Part shown: in pieces, positions 9,953 through 20,755 of the stretch
Numbering within the stretch: position 1 is the first letter of the stretch
Layout of the letters: every line of letters starts with the position of its first letter
DNA from: Reticulitermes speratus
Lineage: Eukaryota > Arthropoda > Insecta > Blattodea > Rhinotermitidae
Assembly: GCA_021186555.1 (NCBI GenBank)
Contig: JAJKFL010000004.1
Span: forward strand, 11,662,001 to 11,726,000
Reading direction: 5' to 3'
DNA: 64,000 nt
The notes under the pieces: model-generated
Seen by the model: the letters and a program-made list of their open reading frames with translations, nothing else
The model's database searches: none
What the model was told of the DNA's origin: nothing
Made by a program: the position numbers and the translations under genes

Positions 9953-10027
9953 CGGATGAGGACCAATACGTTGTCCCGAAACGTCCGTAACTAACTACCA
10001 ATCTATGCTGCGTATAATCCCAGAAGA
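9953..10027 (+). repeat. Degenerate hammerhead core with tail
   Basis: CGGATGA (one mismatch to CUGAUGA), stem II GGAC...GTCC, CGAAAC, and cleavage triplet GTC at 9983-9985, followed by CGTAACTAAC and then CGTATAATCCCAGAAGAG, the family tail. The U4 position is mutated, so this copy should be inactive. Confidence 0.5.
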
Positions 10028-10105
10028 GCGAAGCTCTCACATGAGAAATATATAACAAAACTGGTCGCACAACCACAGGAGAAGAGATGCCTTGCGAGAC
10101 ACAGG

Positions 10106-10270
10106 CAATAAGGTAATATTAAAATGGATCTTACAGAAACAGATTGTTGGAATGTGGAGTGGATCAATTCTTGGATGTGACGACATGTAATTTGGTCAAT
10201 ACGTACCTATCTTGCGGAGAATCTTGCTGTATCCTTATGGCTGAGGATAAGGGTCAATGGTAACGGTCCT
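10106..10270 (+). mobile_element. Decayed LINE fragment
   Basis: GGTAATATTAAAATGGATCT and TTATGGCTGAGGATAAGGGT are mutated forms of the LINE tail seen at 8750-8860. No open frame remains. Confidence 0.5.
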
Positions 10271-10750
10271 GCGGGTGCAACAGAGTCGCTTTACGAAGCC
10301 ACTGTAGCAAAACTGGAGGGCCAATTCACTCCCCTAGCTCCTGTCTGCGGCGTGTACAGCCTGCTCGGGGCTGTATTCGACGGCTTGGTCGGACTTCCGT
10401 GTGTTGCCGGTAGAAGCTGCTTGAGGCTTGCCCACTGTCAACCTGCATACACAAGGCTACTGCAGTATTTGATAAGCCGTTCTTTGCCATAAACGCGCAT
10501 CGGTATTACAAAATCAAGTAGTAGCGTAGCGTTGAAGTACGTCATGCGTGACGACGCTATCAGGAAGTGCATCCAGACCAGACAACAACACTGACTGTAG
10601 TGAAACAAGTGCGGGGAAAAAGGACTGTCGATACCTAGGCAGTTAAATGACGCTTTATAAAAGTTTTAAACGATTTTGTAAATTGTATACATTTTACATA
10701 ATTTTAAGAAACTTTATAATATGACGTGATTAAACACATTAAAACTGCAG
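10271..10750. other. No gene seen
   Basis: No recognisable exon or repeat in this stretch. Confidence 0.45.
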
Positions 10751-11036
10751 GTCAAGGTAAAAGGTAAAGTTCTCCCTAGAAGAGGCCATTAAGGCCCAGA
10801 GGGGGAGTAGAGGTATAGCTCTACTCTTTCTTTAACCTTGGCACCAGATGGGGGTGGGTGGTCAACCCCACGCCCCGGCCGCTTTACCCCGGGAAAGAGA
10901 CCCGGTACCCATTGTATAGGAGGCTGGGTGGGCCCCAGGGCAGGTCTGGACGGGTGCAGAAAATCTCGCCTCTACCTGGATTCGATCCCCGGACCGTCCA
11001 GCCCGTAGCGAGTTGCTATACCGACTAGGCTATCCC
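10751..11036 (-). mobile_element. SINE-A, minus strand
   Basis: Well-preserved copy: the plus strand shows GTATAGCTCTACTCTTTCTT, CCGCTTTACCCCGGG, then GGATTCGATCCCCGGACCG and the anticodon-arm-like AGCGAGTTGCTATACCGACT. The 3' end of the SINE carries CCTTTTACCTTGACC on the minus strand. Confidence 0.85.
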
Positions 11037-11072
11037 ATTAAAACGGCAGGGCTAAACAAAATAAGGACGACG

Positions 11073-11101
11073 ATAATAATAATAATAATAATAATAATAA
11101 T
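11073..11101. repeat. (AAT)n microsatellite
   Basis: Nine or ten AAT repeats directly right of the SINE-A copy. Confidence 0.9.
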
Positions 11102-11265
11102 ATACAATAACCAGTTGCAAGGTTCAGATCTCACTACCACAATTGATTGAAAGACTGAAATTATATGATATAGAGTTTTTCTTTGATCAAATCACAACAC
11201 TGAACCAAAAAAGTGCAGAGTGTAATCTGTCAACATTTCTTAAGTACGTAAGCTGCCCCGGAGAT

Positions 11266-11276
11266 ACTGTATATCG
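11266..11276 (+). repeat. Left target-site duplication of the LINE
   Basis: ACTGTATATCG, identical to 15542-15552. Confidence 0.9.
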
Positions 11277-11450
11277 GGGACTCGTGAGTGGCAGCGGTAG
11301 TGAAAGGTTGTGTGCTACGAGCTGTTTACAACGAGCGCTAGTGTTGTTGTAGTGTAAAGTCAGTACCGGCTGCAATCCGGGGATTGCCGGCCGGGGAATA
11401 AGATTAGTGAAAAAGTGACTAAGTTAAACGTGAGTGAGTGTTGTTCCATC

Positions 11451-12644
11451 ATGAACCTCACAGGGGTTCACCCTCAAGATTTTCGTCTTGACCAACGGTC
11501 CAAACGAAAAAGGATTCGGCAACAAATGGAGGCTACTGCAAGTACGTCCTTCGAATCCCAAAACTACTTCTCTGTGATATCGGACAGCGATTCGGACAAA
11601 GAAACTGCTGAGTCAACACCTCCTCCGTCTCCGAAGGAACGGATACCACCCATTGTGCTTTATAGCTACTTAAACAATCATTCGCAAACATTAAAAACTC
11701 TCAATGACAAATTATCAAAACAGATCGATATCAAAACAAAGACAAACAGACTCCTCCTCTATACTAAAACAGTACAAGATTACGAAATCCTCTTAAGAGA
11801 AATAAAAACGGCCAACTTGGCTTACCACACCTATCCCTTGCCAAATGCGCATCAACCGTGGGTTGCATTAAAAGGGATACCCCCAAATGTCACAATCGAC
11901 GAAATAAATGAAGAATTGACCCAGCTACACTTACACGTGATCAACATTCGCCAGATCACTCGTCGGGACAAAACCACAAACCAGATCCTTCAAAAATACC
12001 CAATCTATATCATCACCTTCCGGGAAGGGACCAACATCCGAGAAGTTTATAAAACTACTAGACTGTGCCATTGCATAATACAATGGGAGAAATACAGAGC
12101 AAAAAGACCGATACAGCAATGTTTTAATTGCCAGCAATTTGGACATTCATCTGCGTTCTGCGGTCGACCAGCAAATTGTGTCAAATGTGATAAACCCCAC
12201 CAGACTCAACATTGTCCAAAGCGACCAACGGATCCGCCACTTTGTGTTAACTGTGGGGGCGAACACCCGGCAAATTACTCGGGGTGCCCCACATTCAAGA
12301 AGATTCTTGACAACAGAAATCATAAACAACCCACCCACCAATATCGACCCCCACAACAACCTCCCACGCGGGCACAGTTTCCGCCCCTGCGGCAACCTCG
12401 GAAAGTACAGCAACACGAACGTACCTGGGCCCACATAGCTGCCCATGCTACGGGACCCCAAGAAGAGCCATCCCTACCTTCCTTACTCGGATCCATTAAA
12501 TCTATCTTGGCATCTCTTAACCTACAAAATATCGGCGTCGCCTTAAGAACGTTAGCAACGCGACTTCCTGAAGCGAGAGCTCCAATGGACAAGCTGATGC
12601 TCATTTTTGAAACCTTAATTACTTGCCTTGTAACATCGCCGTAA
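11451..12644 (+). CDS. LINE ORF1, gag-like nucleic-acid-binding protein
   Basis: 397 residues from the ATG at 11451; the open frame starts earlier, but without another ATG. It binds element RNA in the retrotransposition particle. The N-terminal third is polar and charged. A central region (WVALKGIPPNVTIDEINEEL onwards) is the RRM-like gag domain of Jockey elements. Next come cysteine knuckles: CFNCQQFGHSSAFC, CVKCDKPHQTQHC and CVNCGGEHPANYSGC. The C-terminal part is proline/glutamine-rich, then an amphipathic tail. The frame is intact. ORF2 starts 17 bases after this stop codon (ATG at 12662) in another frame, an arrangement that suggests reinitiation of translation. Confidence 0.9.
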   Translation: MNLTGVHPQDFRLDQRSKRKRIRQQMEATASTSFESQNYFSVISDSDSDKETAESTPPPSPKERIPPIVLYSYLNNHSQTLKTLNDKLSKQIDIKTKTNRLLLYTKTVQDYEILLREIKTANLAYHTYPLPNAHQPWVALKGIPPNVTIDEINEELTQLHLHVINIRQITRRDKTTNQILQKYPIYIITFREGTNIREVYKTTRLCHCIIQWEKYRAKRPIQQCFNCQQFGHSSAFCGRPANCVKCDKPHQTQHCPKRPTDPPLCVNCGGEHPANYSGCPTFKKILDNRNHKQPTHQYRPPQQPPTRAQFPPLRQPRKVQQHERTWAHIAAHATGPQEEPSLPSLLGSIKSILASLNLQNIGVALRTLATRLPEARAPMDKLMLIFETLITCLVTSP

Positions 12645-12661
12645 GGAAAAACATACGCCTC

Positions 12662-15324
12662 ATGCAATGGAATGCTAATTCCGTTACCCTACGGAAATAT
12701 GAATTAGAGCACTTCCTACAGGCCAATAGGATTGACGTAGCCGCGATATGTGAAACCAAACTATCACCCCGCCGTAAATTTACGGTCCAGGGGTATTCCA
12801 TATACCGGACGGATTGTAATCACCATGGAGGAGGGGTCCTACTCCTTATCCACAACGAAATCCGGCATGACAGCATCCACCTGACCGGAACATCAGAAAT
12901 GGAATTGGTATCAGTCATCGTTCACTCCCCACTACAGAAGAGGTTCCTGATAGTCTCCGGATACAATCCACCGAATAATACACTGAGTTCAAATGACCTC
13001 GACCCGATCTTTGCAAAAAACCTCCCGACAATAGTACTAGGAGACTTCAATAGTAAACATATTGCGTGGAACTGTACACACTCAGACAGAAATGGAAACT
13101 TTCTCATGGAATACTGTACCGATCGTTCCGTTTCCATACACGCTCCTACATATCCCACCCACTTCCCCGCTCGGGGACAGCCCAGTGTTCTTGATATCTC
13201 CCTGGTAAGAGGATGTTCCCTCTCTACTCCACAATCCCTACCGATATTATCCTCTGATCATAACCCGGTGGTTTGTAAGCTTCGTTGTATCCCTGCAATG
13301 GCAAACCAACGCCTCCAATACGATTACGACTCTGCTAACTGGGACCAGTATCATCACATGCTAGACCACTTTCTACGTCGTCAACCACGGATCCATGACA
13401 CAAAAGATGTCGACAGGGCAATCCACTATTTCACTGCATCGGTTCAAACGGCTGCTGATACGTCGATACCGAAACGGAATACAACCATACGCCGACTCAA
13501 ATTTCCTCCAGAGATTTGTACATTAATGAAGACCCGTAACTATTTTCGTCGGCGTTACCAACGAACACGGCATATAGTGTACTATGGAGGACTAACTCTC
13601 CTCAACAAAGTGATTGCCCACCGCATAGCGACGTACCGACACACAAAGTGGACAGCCTTTTTACGGACACTGCACCCCAACCATACACATCTATGGCAAC
13701 TGACTCGGTATTACAAAAAATCGCGGGACCCACTTCCTCCATTACTTCTTCAGGGACGGCAATACTATGGGGCAGAGGATAAAGCAAGCCTTCTAGCCGA
13801 TCACTTTGAGTCAAACCATGGGCTGACTATCCCCCGACGAAAAGGCATCATGCACGGGAAGTGGACCGTCAGGTGAAAACCTTTCTACAGCGGAAGGGAC
13901 AAGATGTGGAAGAGCCTCCTGCCATCACCCACTCAGAACTCAGTAGTCTTATTAAGAAACTTAAACGACGAACGGCACCTGGTGAGGACGGGATCCCAAA
14001 TATCCTCATAAGAAGATTCACATCTACTACGATCAATCATTTGACCAACATATTCAACGCAGCGCTACGCCTTGGGTATTTTCCGGCACAGTGGAAACAC
14101 GCGATAGTCCTGGCCATCCCAAAACCAAAGAAACAGCAGAACGATCCGGGCTCTTATAGACCAATTAGCCTTCTACCGGCTTTAAGCAAACTGCTAGAGA
14201 GGACGGTGGCAACCCGTATTGAAAAATACACCCACCAGAAAAGGTTAGTCCCAAATGAACAGTTTGGGTTCAGGAAACGACATTCAACTATAGCGCAACT
14301 AGCCAGACTTACTGATACCATAACACATGGATACAACAACAATCAACATACGGGAATGGTCTTGCTTGACATCGAAAAAGCATACGACACCGTCTGGGTG
14401 CGGGGTTTGATATACAAACTAATCACTTTCAACTTTCCGGGTTATCTTATATACTTCCTACAGTCCTATCTCACCGACAGGTCTTTTGCTGTAAATGTCT
14501 CCGGAAGTTATTCCCCTACAAAACTCCTCCGGGCTGGCCTCCCACAAGGGGCGGTACTTTCACCGATCCTTTTTACCATCTATACAGCAGATCTGCCACG
14601 ACCCCCCCATATACACTTAGCCCTATTCGCAGATGACACGGCCATATACGCCCAATCCTGGCGTACCGACACTATATCCCGCCGTCTCACCAACGCAGTG
14701 GATCGTCTCATCTCCTACTTCTCTCGATGGCGCCTAAAAGTCAACATCTCGAAAACGGACGCAATCTTATTCACTAAACGACGGCCGCGACATCCAAAGC
14801 CAATCCAACTAGACGAAATGGACATTCCGTGGTCATCAGAAGTAACCTATTTGGGTCTCCGACTGACTTTCACCCTTAACTACTCAGCATACATCAAGAC
14901 TGCAGCTCATAAGGCAATTGGAAACCTAGTAAAACTCTTCCCCCTTCTGGCCAACGACTCTACTCTTTCAGTGGCCACGAAACTGCATATATATAAGGCA
15001 GCTGTCCGTTCAACCATGACTTATGCGGCACCGGTATGGTGCTCGATCAGTGACTCGACGTACCAACAGCTTGAAATTGTGCAAAACAAATGTTTGCGGG
15101 TCATTTCATCCTCTCCGCGATATACGCCCATACTCCGCCTTCGCACTGCCTTGGGTGTCGAATCTATCCAGGCATACGTCCGACGATTAGCAATCCGGTT
15201 CTATTCAAACTGTCACTTGCATCCAAATCCCCTCATCGGGGCCATCGGACAATATACTCTCCTAGATTTGATTCATATGTATAAACGATACAAGCATAAA
15301 CGTCCGAAGCACAGCTTGCTCTAA
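12662..15324 (+). pseudogene. LINE ORF2, endonuclease plus reverse transcriptase, one frameshift
   Basis: The first part (12662-13876) is an apurinic-type endonuclease: QWNAN at the start, ICETKL with the catalytic glutamate, GGGVLLLIH, GDFNSKH and SSDHNPV with the catalytic histidine. The second part (about 13861-15324, another frame) is the reverse transcriptase: RRTAPGEDGIPN, YRPISLLPALSKLLE, NEQFGFRKRHST, LDIEKAYDTVW, GLPQGAVLSP and the catalytic FADDTAIYA box near 14624-14650. Then come the thumb and a C-terminal region with MTYAAPVW and VQNKCLRVI. The frame changes once, between about 13845 and 13876. All catalytic motifs are present, so a small indel is the only obvious lesion. A sequencing error could also explain it. 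Confidence 0.92.
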
Positions 15325-15541
15325 GTAGAGCAGCTCGATAGGTAGTGTTTTTTCAGCTGATCATAATTTTTCACTACTCTTACTATTCTATGATTGTCAT
15401 GGCCACATGTGCGGACAGGGAGGAGTTCCCGAAGATTGTGTGAAGTACAGAAGCTGGTATATGGCACAGCTTACCTACAGTTCTTTGTCATGTTATGTAT
15501 GTAATGAAAGTAGTAATAAAGCTCTCTTCTTTAAAAAAAAA

Positions 15542-15552
15542 ACTGTATATCG
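15542..15552 (+). repeat. Right target-site duplication of the LINE
   Basis: ACTGTATATCG, directly after the A tail; identical to the left copy. Confidence 0.9.
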
Positions 15553-16206
15553 ATATTCCATTCCACGTGTTTACACAACTATCCTACAAAGAACTGGCCG
15601 CGTTTCACTACTTGACTCTTATACACCACGCATAAGATGTAAATTATGTGTAAAAAGTAGCTAATTAAGTTTTAAACAATATTATTTGATACTAGTTCCC
15701 TGATGATGATCTCTCTAAGCTAAGTTACTGTACTGTCTAATAAACAAGCAGCTACTTACGTTCGGCCCAGTCGCACGTGTATTGACTACAGGCAGGATTA
15801 CAGCTGCACCGGGCTGCACAGCGATAAGCTATTTCTACTTTCCCTGTCTGCGTTTTCACAATACTGGAAGTTCAAAAGCCTGGCATAGGCCCTTAGGCGA
15901 GGCAAGGAACTTGACCTTCACAGCATTCCCCCCTTCTTTTGCAGCAGGAAGAAAAGTGTGTAGGAGGGTGTAGCGTCGATTACTGCGACAATAAATTCCT
16001 TAACATCGAAGTCTTCAGGGATATGACGTCATGTCGACTGGCAAATAGTTCATGGCAGTCAGGTTCTAAGCGAGGAGACTCAAAATAAAATAGCACGCGA
16101 TTCAGACTAATAGTTTTGAAACAGAAGGGGGGGGGGGGGGCACATATAATTTTTAAGCAGAAAAGGGGGGCAGTATTTTCATTAAAATTAAACACACCAT
16201 TAAGAT
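15553..16206. other. No gene seen
   Basis: Intergenic; includes a G run near 16129-16140. No recognisable exon. Confidence 0.45.
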
Positions 16207-16602
16207 TTTTTTTTCTCCAATGGCTCGACAGCCCCTTGGGGGCCTAGGCCGCCTCATTTTTCGAGGCTTCACGATCACACTCAGACACATCACACTTGGT
16301 AGGACTCCTCTGGACGAGTGATCAGCCCGTCGCAGAGACCTCTACCTGACAACACACAACACTCACAAGAGACAGACATCCATGCCGTAGGCGGATTTTT
16401 TTTTTTTTTTGCTGTCGGGTTTTTTCCCTTTGATCATTTTTTACTGTTAAATCTTTCGTCCTTCATGTCACTTTACGTTCCATATTGCCGTCCTACAACA
16501 AACACACACAATATCCATGCCCGCGGGATTCGAACCACAATGCCAGTAAGCGAGCGGCCGTAGACCCACGCCTTAGACCGCGCGGCCACTGGGATCGGCC
16601 CA
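16207..16602 (-). mobile_element. Chimeric SINE-B with a foreign insert
   Basis: On the minus strand the tRNA-like head (GGCCGATCCCAGTGGCCGCG, then GGTTCGAATCC) is followed not by the usual body but by about 110 bp of different sequence ending in a run of about 14 A (plus-strand T run 16397-16410). Only then comes the ordinary SINE-B body (ATGGATGTCTGTCTCTTGTG to GGGGCTGTCGAGCCATTGG). It reads as a head-plus-new-body SINE joined to a 5'-truncated SINE-B. Confidence 0.7.
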
Positions 16603-16876
16603 TTAAGATTACGTCATGCAATTAATAACAAAACGAATATATATTATAAATACTGAATTTAAATCTTTATTCTACTGTTACCTCTTTGCTGATGTAACTG
16701 CAGGTCACCATCCACGGACAGCAAACCTTTCTGAGCCGTAAGACCTGTGCTGAAAAACACTTTAAATTAAAAAAAATGGTTAGACACAGAGACTGGCTAC
16801 GTTCTGTAACTGCACTAAGATTAACCAGATGGTAAGGATCGTCAAACACAACTATTTATTGAACACACATGGCGGC

Positions 16877-16914
16877 TACGTGTTTCGATATGATATTTCT
16901 TAAGCAATCTTCAG
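16877..16914 (-). ncRNA. Hammerhead-like ribozyme core
   Basis: On the minus strand: CTGAAGA, a variable stem II region, GAAAC, and cleavage triplet GTA. The flanks GCAGC (5') and GCCGC (3') can pair at four of five positions as stem I. Stem II is weak, so this copy may be decayed. Confidence 0.5.
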
Positions 16915-17082
16915 GCTGCAGCAAAGAAAAAAAAATTGAAGATGAAAACCATGTAAAGCTATGCGCAGTTATATTAAACTACAATTGACATCTCAATTTT
17001 ACATCTTTTTTCAACTCTTGTCACTTCAAGATTGGTAAAATATAATACTATTAAAGTGACTATAATTGAGATGTATCAATGG

Positions 17083-17313
17083 TGTCATTGGAATTTTTCA
17101 TTGACATAATCGTTTCGGTCGCACTATGGCCCTGGGGTCGACTCAGCCTCTAACAGAAATGAGTACCAGGAGTATTTCCTGGGGGGTAAAGGCGGCCGGT
17201 GCGTACGGCTGACAACCTTACCACCTTCATGTGTCGATTGTCTAGAAATCTGGGAGCCTCAACCTCCTGGGACCCTAAGGGCCTGTCCAGGCCTGTAATG
17301 GGATTGCTTTACC
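17083..17313 (+). mobile_element. SINE-C, 5'-truncated
   Basis: Starts inside the family at ATGGTGTCATTGGAATTTTT and continues GACTCAGCCTCTAACAGAAA, GGCGGCCGGTGCGTA and GGCCTGTAATGGGATTGCTT, ending TTTACCTTTTT. The tRNA-like head is missing. Complete relatives are at 32894 and 33932. Confidence 0.85.
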
Positions 17314-17719
17314 TTTTTATAATTGAGATAACGTAGTAGTAATTTGTATTTATGATGGCTTAATATGTAGTAACCACGAGTTGGGAATCTGTGTAGACGG
17401 AATATGTGCACAGAAACTGGTAGCCTACAGACTTATTTTCTCCGCCGTAGCCGGTAATGACACATGTATCCCTACTAAAATGATTTTATCTATACGACCA
17501 AAAACCTGGTTTCGTGGAATAAATGATAATGTCACAGTCAGTCACAAACAAGTGAAGAGTCGAGAAAGTACCGGTTTTGTTCCAGTTACGGCGTACATTT
17601 AACTACAAAGATAAACACCAGCAATTCCAAAATAGTCAAACTTAAAATTTTCAGAATATTGCCTTGTTAACATACACTATGTGTTCTGCTACGTGTCACC
17701 GTGCAGATTGGTAGTTACC

Positions 17720-17753
17720 GACGTTTCGAAGAAGCTTGCTGCCTCATCGTCAG
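17720..17753 (-). ncRNA. Hammerhead-like ribozyme core
   Basis: On the minus strand: CTGACGA (fits CUGANGA), a stem II that can form GAGG/CTTC, GAAAC and the classical GTC triplet, then GGTAACTACC. A short stem I (ACC/GGT) is possible. All core residues are conserved. Confidence 0.6.
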
Positions 17754-17947
17754 GGTCAAGTACGCAAGTATTAAAACAGTTTGTTGTCCTATAGCACGGT
17801 TCTGAGGGACCAGACCGTATACTTTTCCATACATATGCTACGATATTCATCATTGTCAATATTATCAACTTATCAACATATAACCAAACTTCATTCTAAT
17901 ACAAATAAATACATAATGATAATAAATAATTAGAAATCCAATTATAC

Positions 17948-17966
17948 AAAAAAAAAGAAAAAAAAA
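17948..17966 (-). terminator. Pol III T-run terminator of 7SL RNA
   Basis: Two runs of about nine T separated by one C on the minus strand, directly after the 7SL 3' end. Confidence 0.75.
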
Positions 17967-18262
17967 GATGTCGGTCTGACTTTATTGGTCAGGCTGTCAC
18001 TCAGCTCCCACTCCCGTGCGCGATCCCACTACTGCTCAGCACGGAGACTTCTGGCTGCTGGGTTTCCCCCCTGGCCCGGTTCGCCTCTCTTTAACCAACC
18101 TGGCCGCCCCTGGCTCCCCTAGAGCGCCCATATTGATGTTGAGCTTAGCGCGGACGCCCGATCAACATGCAGCACTGAGCATCAGTACTCCCGGCCTCAA
18201 TTCATCCTCGACATCAGGCCTCCTAGTAGCTGGATTACAGGAGTACGCCACGACTCCCGGCC
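17966..18262 (-). ncRNA. 7SL: 7SL RNA of the signal recognition particle
   Basis: The minus strand follows the metazoan SRP RNA from end to end. It opens GCCGGGAGTCGTGGCG, with TCCTGTAATCCAGCTACTAG (5' Alu domain). In the middle are GATCGGGCGTCCGCGCTAAG and ATCAATATGG. The S domain has GAACCGGGCCAGG, the GGAAAC loop of helix 8 with AGCAGCC (SRP54 site), and GTGCTGAGCAGTAGTGGGAT followed by CGCGC. The 3' Alu strand has CAGCCTGACC. The transcript ends at a run of nine T, a C and nine more T (17948-17966), a strong RNA polymerase III terminator. Length is about 297 nt, as expected. The RNA targets ribosomes making secreted proteins to the ER. Alignment would show whether it is the functional gene or a diverged copy; the terminator and complete length favour a gene. 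Confidence 0.88.
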
Positions 18263-20439
18263 GCCTATTAATGCCAACCTTAAGTCTCTTATGTTCACGG
18301 TAGTAGTTTTACAGACTCTGAAGTTGTAAACAAATTGAACGCATTGAGACATTTATGATGTCGTTTATCAATCCGCATTAAAACAGGGCGGATGTAGCGT
18401 AATCGCAACAAATAACATGGAATTATAATATTCTCGGCAAACTTTCCTAATTCAGCGAACAGATGGCAGTCCGACACCTTCGATGTAGTGTCACCTTCGG
18501 CCGCGAGATGTCGGCTAAAATTTCGACATGGCGGTGGAAATTAACCTCTACAAATAATCGGAGCAAACGAAAAGGGCGTAATATAATTAAGAATACTCGT
18601 GGTGCTACCACACCATACCATTTAATGAATATAATGTTTGTATTTCTCACATAGAAAACCTTATTTGGAAGTAAATAATTCTGCATTTCAGCAACATTCC
18701 AACAGCGTACAGTGTCGGCACCACCGTCACCACCCACATGCATAAAAACGCTGCTCTAGCTCCTATGGCCCTTCCTCTCTTCTCATTCAATTCGGTTAGA
18801 AAGCACTCTTACATAATCCCTGATGTTTAAAACAGAGACTGCCTTTCAATATTCTCAACCACGTATCTACCTTACATTTGTCCTTGTTTGTTATAACTAT
18901 TCTTCAAATATGGATCAAAAGTAAATTGTTTTAAATTCTAAAATGTACATAGCAGAAAGTATCCACAAGAAAAATGAACTTACCAACCTGCACCGATTCC
19001 AATCAGCATATGGAAAGAAAATGATGACAGAAGTATGGTAGAAACTTTTTTTTCTGGACTGTAAGGCATACAAAAATTTTAGGGGGAATATTTAGGGAAA
19101 AAATATTTTATTCACCAGAAGATTCAGGATGATTTTATACAGTATTTCCCACAATAAAAGCATTTCTTATGGTCCAGAAAATATGTTGAGCACCTCAGCA
19201 TGTCTATACTGCAAATCCAAGCTTGTACCTGGTTCTTACCAGCAAAGCACCACTTTTCATCGATGCTCAAGTTCTGAATATTACCATTGTCTAGATCCCT
19301 CTCAGTGGACCATGTGTTTCCATCACTGACAATTTGTTTACCTCAATTCCAACGTATTGGTTTATGTAAATACTACATGCACCATGTGATAAGTTTCTGC
19401 AAAACCAGGTTTGAACATCACACCATTGGAGACCTCCCAGTTTTGGTATCATTTATCAGCATCTTTCATGGTGGCCATGCAAACTTGTGTGGTGGAAATA
19501 ACATTAACTTCATTAAATAGTCTTTAGTTCATATTCTGATAGATCTTCATATACATGCATGTTGTATTACTGCGTTTTCTAGTGATATTGAAAGCAACAC
19601 TGTAAAGGTATAAATGATTATGGTTTAATAACAACAAATAATGATATACATTATCTCAATATACACAATTTCCATGACAAGGTACAAATACAAATACAGG
19701 TATTAACAGGGATTGGCTGCAGACAGTATGGGCAAGGGGGGACATATGTTGTTCAAAGTCTTAGTCAAGCCCCCTCCTGAAAGAATTTCATACATTATGA
19801 ACAATTTCCTTACCACTGTACACCGTTATAATTTATTACGAATAAAACTGACAACTGATTATCTACAGCCCAAGTACAAGAAGCAAGCATATGGACATGA
19901 GGCAAGAGATGGTATCAAGTGCAAAGGCAGATCTACATATCTACCAGGCTCATGTGCTAGTATGCACACTACATGAATCCTGACAGGCTTTGTGCAATTT
20001 TGCTGCCTTCCATCACTCCCTTAGAATCATATGTTTCTGCTTCCACAGCTGATCAGTGTATGTCTAATCCAGTAAGACACTTCTAAACACACTGGAACAA
20101 CCAGTTTTAGTAATCTCTGAAATTATTCTGACTCTTCTTAATCCTTTAAAGCAGTGGTAATTAAGTGTACCATTTCCCTTAACACTAAAAAATCTTCACC
20201 TACCCCACACAGTATATTTATGTGTCTTGTAAAGTTTCTAGCATAAACAGTTATCATTTCTCTCAAAAAAAGAGGTCTTTGTAATGGAGGCACAAACACA
20301 GTTTTAAAAACACTGTAACTACATGCAATTCATACTTCTCTCAAACCTAACACCCTATTTAGATTATATTACAGGAACAACACGAGGGCAAACATAAAGT
20401 TACCCCTGTACTAAACTTGGCACAATAACATAAGGCACT
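18263..20439. other. No gene seen
   Basis: AT-rich intergenic DNA with little repeat content. Short frames lack any recognisable domain or splice context. Confidence 0.5.
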
Positions 20440-20755
20440 ATGGTGTAGTGGAGACATGTCTCCACACATTCCTAAGCTCAGAAGTAGATGCAGGTGATTG
20501 GTTGTATTGATACTATGGCTGTTTTATCCACCAGTAAAAAGTCCTTGCAAGCTCTTCTTCATTGGACTTTTGACCCATGCACATGGGACCACTATGCAGT
20601 CCCTGAAACTTCGGGCAACCATCACCTGGTGATACAGAGCAATATCCCAGAAAAACTGAGAACTCAGAAGAGTCCTTGTTACCCACTGAACAGGTGGTTG
20701 GTTGAGCCCCAGAGCTAGTGTGGACGCTTTCGAGCAGAGAACAACATCTCTTAAT
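20440..20755 (-). mobile_element. Old SINE-A relic, minus strand
   Basis: Plus-strand remnants such as GTGGAGACATG, AAGAGTCCTTGTTACCC, GGTTGGTTGAGCCCCAG and GTGTGGACGCTTTCGAG follow SINE-A order. The tRNA head is not preserved. Confidence 0.45.

Larger units (their letters stand above)
11277..15541 (+). mobile_element. Near-complete Jockey-like LINE
   Basis: A 4.27-kb element flanked by a perfect 11-bp duplication, ACTGTATATCG (11266-11276 and 15542-15552), the hallmark of target-primed reverse transcription. It has a short 5' UTR starting GGGACTCGTG, a gag-like ORF1, an endonuclease/reverse-transcriptase ORF2, an AATAAA at 15515 and a short A tail before the right duplication. There is no RNase H domain, which with the zinc-knuckle gag fits the Jockey group. 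Good codon integrity apart from one frameshift, plus exact target duplications, point to recent insertion. Confidence 0.93.

Noticed and set aside
18016..18303. 95-residue plus-strand frame
   Set aside because: It is the complement of the 7SL RNA; the RNA match explains the sequence fully.
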